Below are positions 42,363 to 50,186 of a stretch of DNA of 64,000 nt, piece by piece (the stretch's first letter is position 1; each line of letters begins with the position of its first letter). The stretch lies in NCBI RefSeq assembly GCF_039537405.1, contig NZ_BAABAL010000019.1, forward strand, positions 620,001 through 684,000. The letters are read 5' to 3'. This DNA is from Allokutzneria multivorans (GTDB taxonomy: Bacteria > Actinomycetota > Actinomycetes > Mycobacteriales > Pseudonocardiaceae). Both the position numbers and the translations under genes were made by a program. A model generated the notes under the pieces. It saw only the letters and a program-made list of their open reading frames with translations. It did not search any database and was not told the origin of the DNA.

Positions 42363-43793
42363 ATGAACGCCGAGGAAAAGCCCGCTCGCCGCGACCCGAG
42401 CCGTCTTGTCGACGCTTCGGGCTTCCGGGACTTCGTGCGCGACAACTGGGGACCGGCCGACCGCGATGTCAGGCTGACCCCGGGAGCGCGCGAGGCCGCC
42501 GCGGCGCATCGGGACCGGCTCAGCGCCGAGTTCCCCGGCCTGCGGATCGCCATCGCCTCCGGTCGCGCCCCGGTGCGCTCCAACGACACCGACTTCGACT
42601 TCCGGCCCGACAGCGACTTCTCGTGGCTGACCGGCTGCAACGCCGAGGGCGCCGTGCTCGTCATGCACCCGCACGACGGCGGCCACTCCGCCGAGCTGTT
42701 CCTGCGCGAGCCCGCGGGTCCCGGTGACCCCGACTTCTTCGCCAACGCCCGCGACGGCGAGCTGTGGATCGGCCCGGTCCCCGGCATGAAGGAGTGGTCC
42801 GAGGCGCTCGGCCTGCGCTGCCGCCCGCTGGAGGAGCTGCCCGTCGCGCTGCGCGGTCGCCTGCCCGGCGTCATCGCCGCAACCGGCGTCGAACCGATGC
42901 TCGACGCGCTGATCACCGTCGGCCCGGTCCAGGCGGCCGCGCTGCGGCGCACCGTCGCCGAGCTGCGCCGGATCAAGGACGACTGGGAGATCGGCCAGCT
43001 CCAGGCCGCCGTCGACGCCACCGTGCTCGGCTTCGCCGATGTCGCGGGCGAGCTGCCCGCCGCGATCAAGGGCGGCGGCGAGCGCTGGCTCCAGGGCACC
43101 TTCGACCGCAGGGCCAGGACCAGCGGAAACGGCGTCGGCTACGCCTCCATCGTGGCCGCGGGCCCGCACGCGCCCGTGCTGCACTGGGTGCGCGCCGACG
43201 GCGGCGTGCCCGACGAGTCGCTGCTGCTGCTCGACGCGGGCGTCGAGGTCAACACGCTCTACACCGCCGACGTCACGCGGACCTTCCCGGTCAACGGCGA
43301 GTTCAGCTCCGCCCAGCGCCAGGTCTACGACCTCGTGCTCAAGTCGCACGTCGCCGCCATGGCCGAGGTCAAGCCCGGCGCCGACTACCGCGAGTTCCAC
43401 CGCACCGCCATGCGCGTGCTCGCCGAGGGCCTGCACGACTGGGGCCTGCTGCCCGTGTCCGTCGACCAGGCGCTCGACCCCGACGGCCAGCAGCACCGCC
43501 GCTACATCGTGTGCGGCGTCGGCCACTTCCTCGGCCTCGACGTGCACGACTGCGCCCACGCGCGTGCCGAGACCTACCACGACGCTCAGCTCGAGGTCGG
43601 CATGGCGCTGACCGTGGAGCCCGGCCTGTACTTCCACCCCAACGACCTCACCGTCCCGCCGGAGCTGCGCGGCATCGGTGTGCGGATCGAGGACGACCTG
43701 GTCGTCACGCCGGAGGGCTCGCGCGTGCTCTCCGACGCCCTGCCGATCGCCACCGACGAGGTCGAGCAGTGGGTGCGCGCCCAGCTCCGCTGA
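42363..43793 (+). CDS. pepP: Xaa-Pro aminopeptidase (aminopeptidase P)
   Basis: A 476-residue creatinase-fold metallopeptidase that removes N-terminal residues preceding proline. The N-terminal domain includes DTDFDFRPDSDFSWLTGC; the catalytic domain has metal ligands in LLLLDAGVEVNTLYTADVTRTFP (two Asp), CGVGHFLGLDVHD (His), TVEPGLYF (Glu) and GVRIEDDLVVT (Glu). ATG 42363 follows GGAGGT. It lies 58 bases after the hydroxyproline operon, and proline or hydroxyproline peptides are natural substrates, so functional linkage is plausible. A hairpin follows. Confidence 0.93.
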   Translation: MNAEEKPARRDPSRLVDASGFRDFVRDNWGPADRDVRLTPGAREAAAAHRDRLSAEFPGLRIAIASGRAPVRSNDTDFDFRPDSDFSWLTGCNAEGAVLVMHPHDGGHSAELFLREPAGPGDPDFFANARDGELWIGPVPGMKEWSEALGLRCRPLEELPVALRGRLPGVIAATGVEPMLDALITVGPVQAAALRRTVAELRRIKDDWEIGQLQAAVDATVLGFADVAGELPAAIKGGGERWLQGTFDRRARTSGNGVGYASIVAAGPHAPVLHWVRADGGVPDESLLLLDAGVEVNTLYTADVTRTFPVNGEFSSAQRQVYDLVLKSHVAAMAEVKPGADYREFHRTAMRVLAEGLHDWGLLPVSVDQALDPDGQQHRRYIVCGVGHFLGLDVHDCAHARAETYHDAQLEVGMALTVEPGLYFHPNDLTVPPELRGIGVRIEDDLVVTPEGSRVLSDALPIATDEVEQWVRAQLR

Positions 43794-43804
43794 CCGTGGC
43801 TGGC

Positions 43805-43834
43805 GGAGGCCCCGGTCACTCGGCCGGGGCCTCC
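43805..43834. terminator. Bidirectional terminator holding the AbiEii stop codon
   Basis: A perfect 11-bp stem (43805-43815 with 43824-43834). Its 8-base loop begins with the stop codon of the convergent AbiEii gene (43816-43818). Confidence 0.65.
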
Positions 43835-44451
43835 AACTCCCGCGCCCAGTCGGCGAAGAACTCCCGAACGGCGCCGACCTCGTCGGGCGGTACCGGAAGA
43901 TCATCATCTTTCCAGCGCGGGAGAAAGCGGAACATCTCGGCAAGCACGCGCTCGTCGAATCCCTGGTCGACTTCAGCTGCCCGCCGGAGCAGGAACGCCT
44001 TGCCATAGCGCTCCGCGAGCGCATGGACATCCGTGAAGTCTCGCGCCTCAGCGCGGTCGAACAGGGCAACCAGCTTTCGGCCAGCAAGCTCTTCCGGGGC
44101 GAAGCTGGGGCCGATCACCGTGACCACCGCTGGACTTCCCGGCGCGGAATCCAGTGCCAGGTCTACAAGAACCCGTTCTGGCCCGATGATCTCCAAGCGG
44201 ACGAACGTCGCGCCGTCCCGCGCTCTGCGCGAAGACCAGCCCTGCTCCGCGACAGCAGCTTCCAACGCGTCCCGGGCAGTGACGACGTCCGGCGCACGCG
44301 TCGTGAAGAAGTCCAAATCCTCGGTCGGGCGAACGATCAACTCCTGCGTGATCAGAGCAGCCCCGCCAGCAAGAAGAAACCCCTGCGACGCTGGAAGCCC
44401 GAAGAACAAGCGCGCGACATCGGCCTGAAACCCGGTCAGTGCGGATGACAT
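43816..44451 (-). CDS. AbiEii/AbiGii-type nucleotidyltransferase toxin
   Basis: A 211-residue nucleotidyltransferase-fold protein: FLLAGGAALITQEL followed by RPTEDLDFFT gives the GG...D-x-D active site of the AbiEii/AbiGii (MNT) family, and ELAGRKLVALFDRAEARDFTDVHAL is the typical mid-protein helix. Family toxins modify tRNA or other targets with nucleotides. The start lies immediately after the antitoxin stop with zero bases between, so the pair is one transcript. The partner is an XRE protein instead of the usual AbiEi wing-helix antitoxin. Confidence 0.85.
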   Translation of the reverse strand: MSSALTGFQADVARLFFGLPASQGFLLAGGAALITQELIVRPTEDLDFFTTRAPDVVTARDALEAAVAEQGWSSRRARDGATFVRLEIIGPERVLVDLALDSAPGSPAVVTVIGPSFAPEELAGRKLVALFDRAEARDFTDVHALAERYGKAFLLRRAAEVDQGFDERVLAEMFRFLPRWKDDDLPVPPDEVGAVREFFADWARELEAPAE

Positions 44452-44958
44452 CTACGACGCCATCTGGACAAGCGGCTCCCACAGCGCGCGGATGTCCCTG
44501 GGAACGACCAGCTCCGGCCACAGGTCGACGAGCAAGGCGCCGTCGATGTACTCGAGGATGTCATCGGCACCACCCTCACGAAGCACGACTTCGTAGCAGC
44601 GGCCACGATCGCCGCGATCCGAGAGGTCGGAAATCTTCCCCGGGTGGGACCAGTTCAGGTGCAACGGCAGGCGGACCGTCGCGAACGCCTTCCGGGGGTC
44701 GAGCCTGGGCAGCCGGGAAGGAACCGTGGCGATGCGCCCGCGCGAGACGACGTGGTCCACGAAGGAGATCGCGGGTTCCACGGTGAGCTGAAAGCCCGCA
44801 GCGGAGAGGAGCCTCTCCATGGTCTCCACCGTCGGCGACTTCCGGTCGTTCTCGTACGCGGACAACGTGGGACGCGACGTGCCCACGCGTTCAGCGAGCT
44901 CCTCCTGGCTGAGCCCAGCTTCCTGACGCACTCGAAGCAGCATGTGACCGGCGCTCAT
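44452..44958 (-). CDS. XRE-family antitoxin with C-terminal partner-binding region
   Basis: A 168-residue protein. The N-terminal XRE helix-turn-helix (residues 7-62, LLRVRQEAGLSQEELAERVGTSRPTLSAYENDRKSPTVETMERLLSA is one continuous domain) is followed by about 100 residues without a known fold (DHVVSRGRIATVPSRLP, REGGADDILEYIDG), presumably binding the toxin. ATG 44958 lies 14 bases from a perfect 20-bp palindrome between its -35 and -10, the standard arrangement for autorepression. The long open frame upstream is a shadow of the divergent kinase gene. Confidence 0.8.
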   Translation of the reverse strand: MSAGHMLLRVRQEAGLSQEELAERVGTSRPTLSAYENDRKSPTVETMERLLSAAGFQLTVEPAISFVDHVVSRGRIATVPSRLPRLDPRKAFATVRLPLHLNWSHPGKISDLSDRGDRGRCYEVVLREGGADDILEYIDGALLVDLWPELVVPRDIRALWEPLVQMAS

Positions 44959-44966
44959 GCACCCAA

Positions 44967-44994
44967 CAGTTACGTATCCGATCGGATACGTCAA
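44967..44994 (-). promoter_or_regulatory. Promoter and perfect palindromic operator of the toxin-antitoxin pair
   Basis: ACGTATCCGATCGGATACGT at 44972-44991 is a perfect 20-bp palindrome. On the minus strand it fills the space between TTGACG (44989-44994) and TAACTG (44967-44972). It lies in the 69-base gap between the antitoxin gene and the divergent phosphotransferase gene, so it may control both. Confidence 0.75.
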
Positions 44995-45027
44995 GCGCGA
45001 ACAGCGCTTGTGCCGCGGTGCCAGGAT

Positions 45028-45942
45028 GTGGGCGTGGGGAAGCGGATCGGGTGGGCGGAGCTGCCGCGACACGTCCGCGCGGCCGTCGAGGAGATCATCG
45101 GCGCCCCTGTCGTCGAAGCGGTCTCGCAGAGCGGAGGTTTCTCGCCGGGCACTGCCGACCGCGTCCGGATGGCCGACGGAACGCGCGCGTTCGTCAAAGC
45201 AGTGGGCATTGAGCTGAACGACTTCAGCCCACAGCTGCACCGCCGCGAAGCGCGGGTGACGGCGGCACTGTCGCCGGAGATCCCCGCTCCGCGACTGCTC
45301 GGGTCGTACGACGACGGTGACTGGGTCGCCTTGGTGCTGGAGGACGTCGAGGGCCGACACCCGGCCACACCGTGGCTGCCCGACGAAGTGGATCGCGTTC
45401 TCGGCGCGCTCGCCGCAGTCGCGACATCGTCCGACGTGCCGGACCTGATCAGCGCGGAGGAGTCGCTGGCGGATGACTTCGCGGGATGGCAACAGATCTC
45501 CGCGAGTCCACCGGCCGACCTGGATTCGTGGGCGGCGCGGAACCTGGAGGCGCTGTGCGGGCTGGCCGATCGAGGGCTGGCGGCGACGAACGGGGACCAC
45601 CTCGTGCACATGGACGTCCGGGCGGACAACGTCCTGCTCGGCGAAGGCGGTGCGGTGACGGTGGTCGACTGGCCGTGGGCATGCCGGGGCGCGGAGTGGC
45701 TCGACACCGCGCTTCTGCTGGTCAACGTGCGCCTGCACGGCGGCCACAACACGTCCGCTCTGCTCGCCGAGCACACCGCGAACGCCGACCTCGACGACGT
45801 CATAGCCTTCCTGGCAGGGGTCGCGGGGACCTTCCTCGACGCAGCACGCCAACCAGCACCTCCGGGGCTGCCGACCGTGCGAGCCTTCCAACGAGCCCAG
45901 GGCGATGCGGTGCTGTCCTGGGTGCGTGAACTGCTCGCCTGA
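45028..45942 (+). CDS. Aminoglycoside phosphotransferase (APH) family kinase
   Basis: A 304-residue kinase-fold protein. The catalytic loop HLVHMDVRADNVLL has the H-x-D-x4-N pattern, followed by the metal-binding VVDWPWAC; GGFSPGTADRVRMADG is the nucleotide loop and AFVKAVG supplies the Lys. The family phosphorylates aminoglycosides, macrolides or unrelated small alcohols, so resistance is only one possibility. The start is GTG 45028 or GTG 45034; AGGAT just upstream could be part of a -10. It shares a control region with the antitoxin gene and is followed after 14 bases by an AAC(3)-like gene. Confidence 0.8.
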   Translation: MGVGKRIGWAELPRHVRAAVEEIIGAPVVEAVSQSGGFSPGTADRVRMADGTRAFVKAVGIELNDFSPQLHRREARVTAALSPEIPAPRLLGSYDDGDWVALVLEDVEGRHPATPWLPDEVDRVLGALAAVATSSDVPDLISAEESLADDFAGWQQISASPPADLDSWAARNLEALCGLADRGLAATNGDHLVHMDVRADNVLLGEGGAVTVVDWPWACRGAEWLDTALLLVNVRLHGGHNTSALLAEHTANADLDDVIAFLAGVAGTFLDAARQPAPPGLPTVRAFQRAQGDAVLSWVRELLA

Positions 45943-45956
45943 GAAGCGGAGAAAAC

Positions 45957-46748
45957 ATGCCCCTGCACCACAACGACCTCACCGAGGGCTGGCTCCGTAC
46001 CGGAGTCGCAGAGGGCATGACGTTGATCGTGCACTCGTCCCTGTCCAGTCTCGGAGAGGTCGACGGTGGCGCCGCCACGGTGGTGGAGAGTCTGCTTTCC
46101 GTTGTCGGCCCCGAAGGCACGGTCGTCACACCGGCGTTCACGCCGCACGTCACGGACCCGTCGCCCGAGCACCACGCCGTCCCGGACGACGAGCTGCTGC
46201 GACGACGAGCGGCCGTACCGCTGTTCCACCCGGACCTGCCCACCACGATGGGAGCCGTCGCCGAAGCACTGCGTGCGCGTCCCGACAGCGTCCGCAGCTC
46301 GCACCCCCAGGCATCCGTGGCAGCCGTCGGTGCCCGAGCGCAGGAGATCGTGAGCCGTCAACCCTTGGGGTTCGCCCTCGGGCACGACTCCCCGTTCGCG
46401 CGGCTGCACGACGTCGACGCCCGCATCCTGCTCATCGGCGTCGGGCACGACCGCAACAGCTTCCTGCACCACGTGGAGTCCCTGACCCCGGCTCCCAGGC
46501 TCAAGGTCCGTCGCTTCCCGTCGACCATCAACGAAGAACGGGTGTGGGTCGAGACCGTCGACGTCGGCGACGACAACGGCACGTTCTTCCCGCAGATCGG
46601 CCGCGAGTTCGAACAGCACGCGGGTGTACGACCCGTCACCGTCGGAAAAGCCGCCTGCGTGCTCGTCCCCACGAAGCCGTTCCGGGCGTTCGCCATCGCC
46701 CGCCTCACGGAACTGCTCGCGGCCCACCAGCGGGACACAGCACAATGA
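45957..46748 (+). CDS. AAC(3)-family N-acetyltransferase
   Basis: A 263-residue Antibiotic_NAT-family enzyme: LIVHSSLSSLGEVDGGAATVVESLLSVVG, VTPAFTP, RSSHPQASVAAVGARA, and ILLIGVGHDRNSFLHHVES are the diagnostic blocks. These acetyl-CoA enzymes acylate the 3-amino group of aminoglycosides or related amines; FrbF-type relatives act in biosynthesis. Fourteen bases separate it from the APH gene, so they form an operon. Together the two could detoxify an amino-sugar antibiotic or modify a metabolite. The ATG follows AGCGGAGAA. Confidence 0.85.
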   Translation: MPLHHNDLTEGWLRTGVAEGMTLIVHSSLSSLGEVDGGAATVVESLLSVVGPEGTVVTPAFTPHVTDPSPEHHAVPDDELLRRRAAVPLFHPDLPTTMGAVAEALRARPDSVRSSHPQASVAAVGARAQEIVSRQPLGFALGHDSPFARLHDVDARILLIGVGHDRNSFLHHVESLTPAPRLKVRRFPSTINEERVWVETVDVGDDNGTFFPQIGREFEQHAGVRPVTVGKAACVLVPTKPFRAFAIARLTELLAAHQRDTAQ

Positions 46749-46752
46749 ACAC

Positions 46753-46983
46753 ATGCCGACGTACGAGTTCCGCTGCCGCGAGTGTTCCGGGACGTTCGAG
46801 GTGAAGCGCCCGATGAGCGCGGCCTCGGACCCCGCGCAGTGCCCCGCCGGTCACCAGGACACGGTGAAGCTGCTGACCACGGTCGGCTTTGCCGGGTCAG
46901 CCAGTGCCGGGTCAGCAAGTGCCGCGGCGCCCGCGGGAGGCGGCGGGGGCGGGGGTTGCTGCGGTGGTGGCTGCTGCGGCTGA
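46753..46983 (+). CDS. FmdB family zinc ribbon protein
   Basis: A 76-residue protein starting MPTYEFRCRECSGTFEV, with a second metal pair in AQCPAGH, matching the FmdB putative regulator zinc ribbon. The tail is Gly-rich with closely spaced cysteines (GGCCGGGCCG), which may bind metal. Function in actinobacteria is not established. Confidence 0.8.
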   Translation: MPTYEFRCRECSGTFEVKRPMSAASDPAQCPAGHQDTVKLLTTVGFAGSASAGSASAAAPAGGGGGGGCCGGGCCG

Positions 46984-46991
46984 TCCGCGCC

Positions 46992-47753
46992 TCAGCACCA
47001 CACCACCGGGTTGCCGATCTTCACGGCCGCCTCGAACACGGTCGTGAGCGCCCGCACCTGGAACTCGAAGTCAGCCGCCGTGTACGCCTTGGCCCGGATG
47101 AGCAGCGTGCTCGCCCCGCCGCCGATGGTGGCGCCGATCCGCGTCTCACCGCGCTCGTCGCGATCCAGGTCGGCAAGCCACGCACCATCGCCGTCGACGC
47201 GCTGGCGGGTCCGGAGCGCGCGGAAGACCTCCCGCTCGCCCTCGACCACGAACAGGCCGCCGGAGTCCACGCCGAACCGACCGCCGGGCCCGATCGAGAA
47301 GAAGCCGCCGAACGCCGGGTTCTGCCGGGCGACCACCGCACCGGTGTCACCGTCGTACAGCTCGGCGCGCTCGCCGATCCGTTGGCAGGACACGAAATCC
47401 GCCAGCTCGACCAGCGCACGAGCGGCCACGTCCGGCTCCACGGTGCCGCCGTTGCCCGAGGGTAGGATCGACCGCAGCACGGGGAATCCGCCGACGGCAC
47501 CCAGTGCCCACTGGAACTGCCGCACGCCGGACCACGTGCCGATCCGCTGCGAGGCGTACTCCATGTCCGAATGCTCGCAGCAGTCGACCCGCCAGCTGTC
47601 GAAGCGGCTGAACAGCTCCTCGTTGCCGTCGTAGTCCAGCTCCAGCGATGGCCCGTGCTCGTCCGGCACCACGATCAGCTCGCGCGGCACCGGGGGCGGC
47701 GTGGTGCGCCCCTCGACCCAGCACCGGCACAGGACGAACGCGTCCAACCCCAT
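46992..47753 (-). CDS. Conserved hypothetical protein
   Basis: A 253-residue cytoplasmic protein of unknown function. It starts MGLDAFVLCRCW and contains SWRVDCCEHSDMEYASQRIG, with three nearby cysteines and an acidic His, and a beta-rich C-terminal half. No catalytic motif is recognised. There is no ribosome site; TAGGTT at 47760-47765 lies 6 bases upstream of the ATG, fitting a leaderless message. Confidence 0.7.
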   Translation of the reverse strand: MGLDAFVLCRCWVEGRTTPPPVPRELIVVPDEHGPSLELDYDGNEELFSRFDSWRVDCCEHSDMEYASQRIGTWSGVRQFQWALGAVGGFPVLRSILPSGNGGTVEPDVAARALVELADFVSCQRIGERAELYDGDTGAVVARQNPAFGGFFSIGPGGRFGVDSGGLFVVEGEREVFRALRTRQRVDGDGAWLADLDRDERGETRIGATIGGGASTLLIRAKAYTAADFEFQVRALTTVFEAAVKIGNPVVWC

Positions 47754-47762
47754 GCGGGCAAC

Positions 47763-48239
47763 CTACTTGCGTTCCATGCGGCGCAGACCACCCCCTTCCG
47801 TCCACAGCTCGACGACGAGCCGGTTGCCCTCGACGTGGGTGTGCACGACCTCGTCGATGTCGATCAGGAACAGGTGCGACGGACCCGGAGGCGCCTCGCC
47901 CGCGCTCGCGTCGCTGATCTCCTTGTGGCGCACCGAGTCGGTGATCTCCACCGCGGTACCGGAGAGCTTGGCGTCGCCGGTCCAGGACTCGCCGCCGTTC
48001 CCCGTTCCGCTGTGCACCGCGCAGCGCGGATCGCGTTGCAGGTCGATCGCCTTGCGGGACCGCCACATCGCACCGAGCCACAGCTGCCCGTCGACGAACT
48101 CGACCTCGGTGCCGCTGATCCTGGGTGATCCGTCCCGGCGCAGCGTCGCGATGGTCTTGTTCGTGTGCGCGTCGAAGCTGTCCCGCACGCGCCGCGCGAA
48201 CTGCGGAGCGGAAGCCTCGACGTCCGACCAAGTTGCCAT
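47763..48239 (-). CDS. Pyridoxamine 5'-phosphate oxidase-family protein
   Basis: A 158-residue split-barrel flavin- or F420-binding protein: KTIATLRRDGSPRISGTEVEFVDGQLWLGAMWRSRKAIDLQRDPRCAVHS shows the PPOX layout of two strands, a turn and the R-K-x-x-DL-x-x-DPR segment. Members reduce varied substrates or bind cofactors. The substrate is unknown. TAGCTT at 48247-48252 lies 7 bases before the ATG. Confidence 0.8.
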   Translation of the reverse strand: MATWSDVEASAPQFARRVRDSFDAHTNKTIATLRRDGSPRISGTEVEFVDGQLWLGAMWRSRKAIDLQRDPRCAVHSGTGNGGESWTGDAKLSGTAVEITDSVRHKEISDASAGEAPPGPSHLFLIDIDEVVHTHVEGNRLVVELWTEGGGLRRMERK

Positions 48240-48278
48240 GACCCCGAAGCTAGAACAGACCCCTGACAGTCTCCGGGG

Positions 48279-50054
48279 TCAGGCCGTGTAGTCGCGGAAA
48301 CCCTTGCCGGTCTTGCGCCCCAGCCGCCCCGCCGTGACCAGGTGCTCCAGCAGCGGAGCGGGCGAGAACCCGGCCTCGCGGAACTCCAGGTACAGCTCGC
48401 GCTGGATCGCCAGCGCCACGTCCAGCCCCACCACGTCCAGCAGCGCGAACGGCCCCATCGGCAGGCCGCAGCCGATGGCCATCGCGCCGTCGATGTCGTC
48501 GGCGTCGGCGTAGTGCGCCTCCAGCATCCGAACGGCGTCGTTGAGGTAGGGGAACAGCAACGCGTTGACGATGAAGCCCGCGCGATCGCCGCAGCTCACC
48601 GCGTGCTTGCCCAGCCTCGCGCACACCGCGCGCGCCGTCGCGAGCACATCGGGGGACGTCGAGATCGTGTGCACCACCTCGACCAGCTTCATCACCTGAG
48701 CGGGGTTGAAGAAGTGCAGCCCGACCACGTCGGCGGGGCGCGAGGTCGCCGCGGCGCACTCGATCACCGGGAGCGAGGAGGTCGTGGTCGCGAGCACCGC
48801 GCCCGGCTTGCACACCTCGTCCAGCGCGCCGAAGACGGCCTTCTTGACCTCCAGCTCCTCTGCGACGGCCTCGACGACCAGGTCGCAGTCGGCGAAGTCG
48901 TCGAAGCTGGTCGTGGTCCGGATGCGCGCGAGCGCGGCGTCACGCTGCTCTTCGGTGAGCTTTCCGCGCAGCACGGCCTTGTTCAGCGACCGACGCACCG
49001 TCTCCAGCGCCGCGTTCGCCTTCACCTCGCTGCGCGCACGCATCACGACGTCGTTGCCCGCCTTGGCGAACACCTCGACGATGCCCGCCGCCATGGTGCC
49101 CGTGCCGACGACTCCGACCCGCTGCACCTCGCGCGCGCGACCGCCCAGCACGGCATCGCCCGGTGTCTGCGCGTCAGGCACCACGACCGGCGAATCGATG
49201 TCGTCGTAGGTGTAGAAACCGCGCCCGGACTTCCGCCCGAGCAGGCCGGCGGTGATCATCTGCTTAAGCACGGGAGCCGGTGCGTGCAGGCGGTTGCGCG
49301 ACTGGTGGTACATCGTGTCGAGGATCTCGTAGGCCGTGTCCAGGCCCATCAGGTCCAGCAGCTGCAACGGTCCCATCGGGTAGCCGCAGCCGAAGCGCAT
49401 CGCCGCGTCGATGTCCTCGCGCGAGGCGTAGCGCGACTCGAACATGCGAACGGCGTGGTTGAGGTAGCCGAACAGCAGCGCGTTGGCGATGAAGCCCGCG
49501 CGGTCGCCGATCACCACGGGCACCTTGCCCAGGTGCTCGACGAAGGCGACCACGTCGGTGATCACCTCCGGCTCGGTGACCACCGTGCGCACGACCTCGA
49601 CCAGCTTGAGCACGGGCGCCGGGTTGAAGAAGTGCATCCCGACGACCTTGCCCGGCCGCTTCGTGACGACGGACAGCTCGGTGACCGACAGCGAGGAGGT
49701 GTTGGACGCCAGCACGACCTCGGGGCGGCACACGCGGTCCAGTTCGGCGAAGACCGCCGCCTTCAGTTCCTTCCGCTCCGGCACCGCCTCGATCACCAGA
49801 TCGACATCGGCGAGATCGGAAAGCGTTGTGGTGTAGCGGATCCGGCCGAACAGCTCGCTCTGGTCACCGCTGGAGAGCTTCTCCCGCAGCACCGCGCGCG
49901 TTGTGGAGTGCTCCAGGTGCGCCCGTCCGCGCAGCACCGCGTCCTCGTCCAGCTCCACGGCCACGACCCGGAGCCCGGTGCGGGCCAGCACCTCGGCGAT
50001 GCCCGCCCCCATCGTGCCGAGTCCGACAACTCCGACCGTGCCAATGCGAGTCAC
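48279..50054 (-). CDS. Tandem-duplicated 3-hydroxyacyl-CoA dehydrogenase
   Basis: A 591-residue protein made of two full 3-hydroxyacyl/3-hydroxybutyryl-CoA dehydrogenase units (about 1-290 and 312-591). Each has a Rossmann motif (GVVGLGTMGAGIAEV and GVVGTGTMAAGIVEV), the HFFNPA catalytic His block, GDRAGFI and YPMGP/LPMGP. The second unit has MRARSEVKAN where the NAD-specificity region VELDED stands in the first, so cofactor binding may differ. It oxidises or forms (S)-3-hydroxyacyl-CoA, and could connect the thiolase to Ccr. GTG 50054 follows GGGAGGT. Confidence 0.9.
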   Translation of the reverse strand: MTRIGTVGVVGLGTMGAGIAEVLARTGLRVVAVELDEDAVLRGRAHLEHSTTRAVLREKLSSGDQSELFGRIRYTTTLSDLADVDLVIEAVPERKELKAAVFAELDRVCRPEVVLASNTSSLSVTELSVVTKRPGKVVGMHFFNPAPVLKLVEVVRTVVTEPEVITDVVAFVEHLGKVPVVIGDRAGFIANALLFGYLNHAVRMFESRYASREDIDAAMRFGCGYPMGPLQLLDLMGLDTAYEILDTMYHQSRNRLHAPAPVLKQMITAGLLGRKSGRGFYTYDDIDSPVVVPDAQTPGDAVLGGRAREVQRVGVVGTGTMAAGIVEVFAKAGNDVVMRARSEVKANAALETVRRSLNKAVLRGKLTEEQRDAALARIRTTTSFDDFADCDLVVEAVAEELEVKKAVFGALDEVCKPGAVLATTTSSLPVIECAAATSRPADVVGLHFFNPAQVMKLVEVVHTISTSPDVLATARAVCARLGKHAVSCGDRAGFIVNALLFPYLNDAVRMLEAHYADADDIDGAMAIGCGLPMGPFALLDVVGLDVALAIQRELYLEFREAGFSPAPLLEHLVTAGRLGRKTGKGFRDYTA

Positions 50055-50186
50055 GAGCTACCTCCCACGCCGTCGGGGAACCGGAGAGCGCAGGGAGCGA
50101 GCACGCTACGCGCCGGTAACTTCACGTGATAGTGCCACGTTCGACGAGGTGAGCGCCGTGAGCTTCGCCACGGCGAGCGCGGAGAG

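Noticed and set aside
40841..43099. 752-codon minus-strand frame opposite the hydroxyproline and pepP genes
   Set aside because: A shadow of three convincing plus-strand genes; Ser/Arg/Pro-rich without domains.
45028..46748. Biosynthetic gene cluster for an aminoglycoside
   Set aside because: Only two modifying-type enzymes are present; there are no 2-deoxy-scyllo-inosose synthase, aminotransferases or glycosyltransferases nearby.
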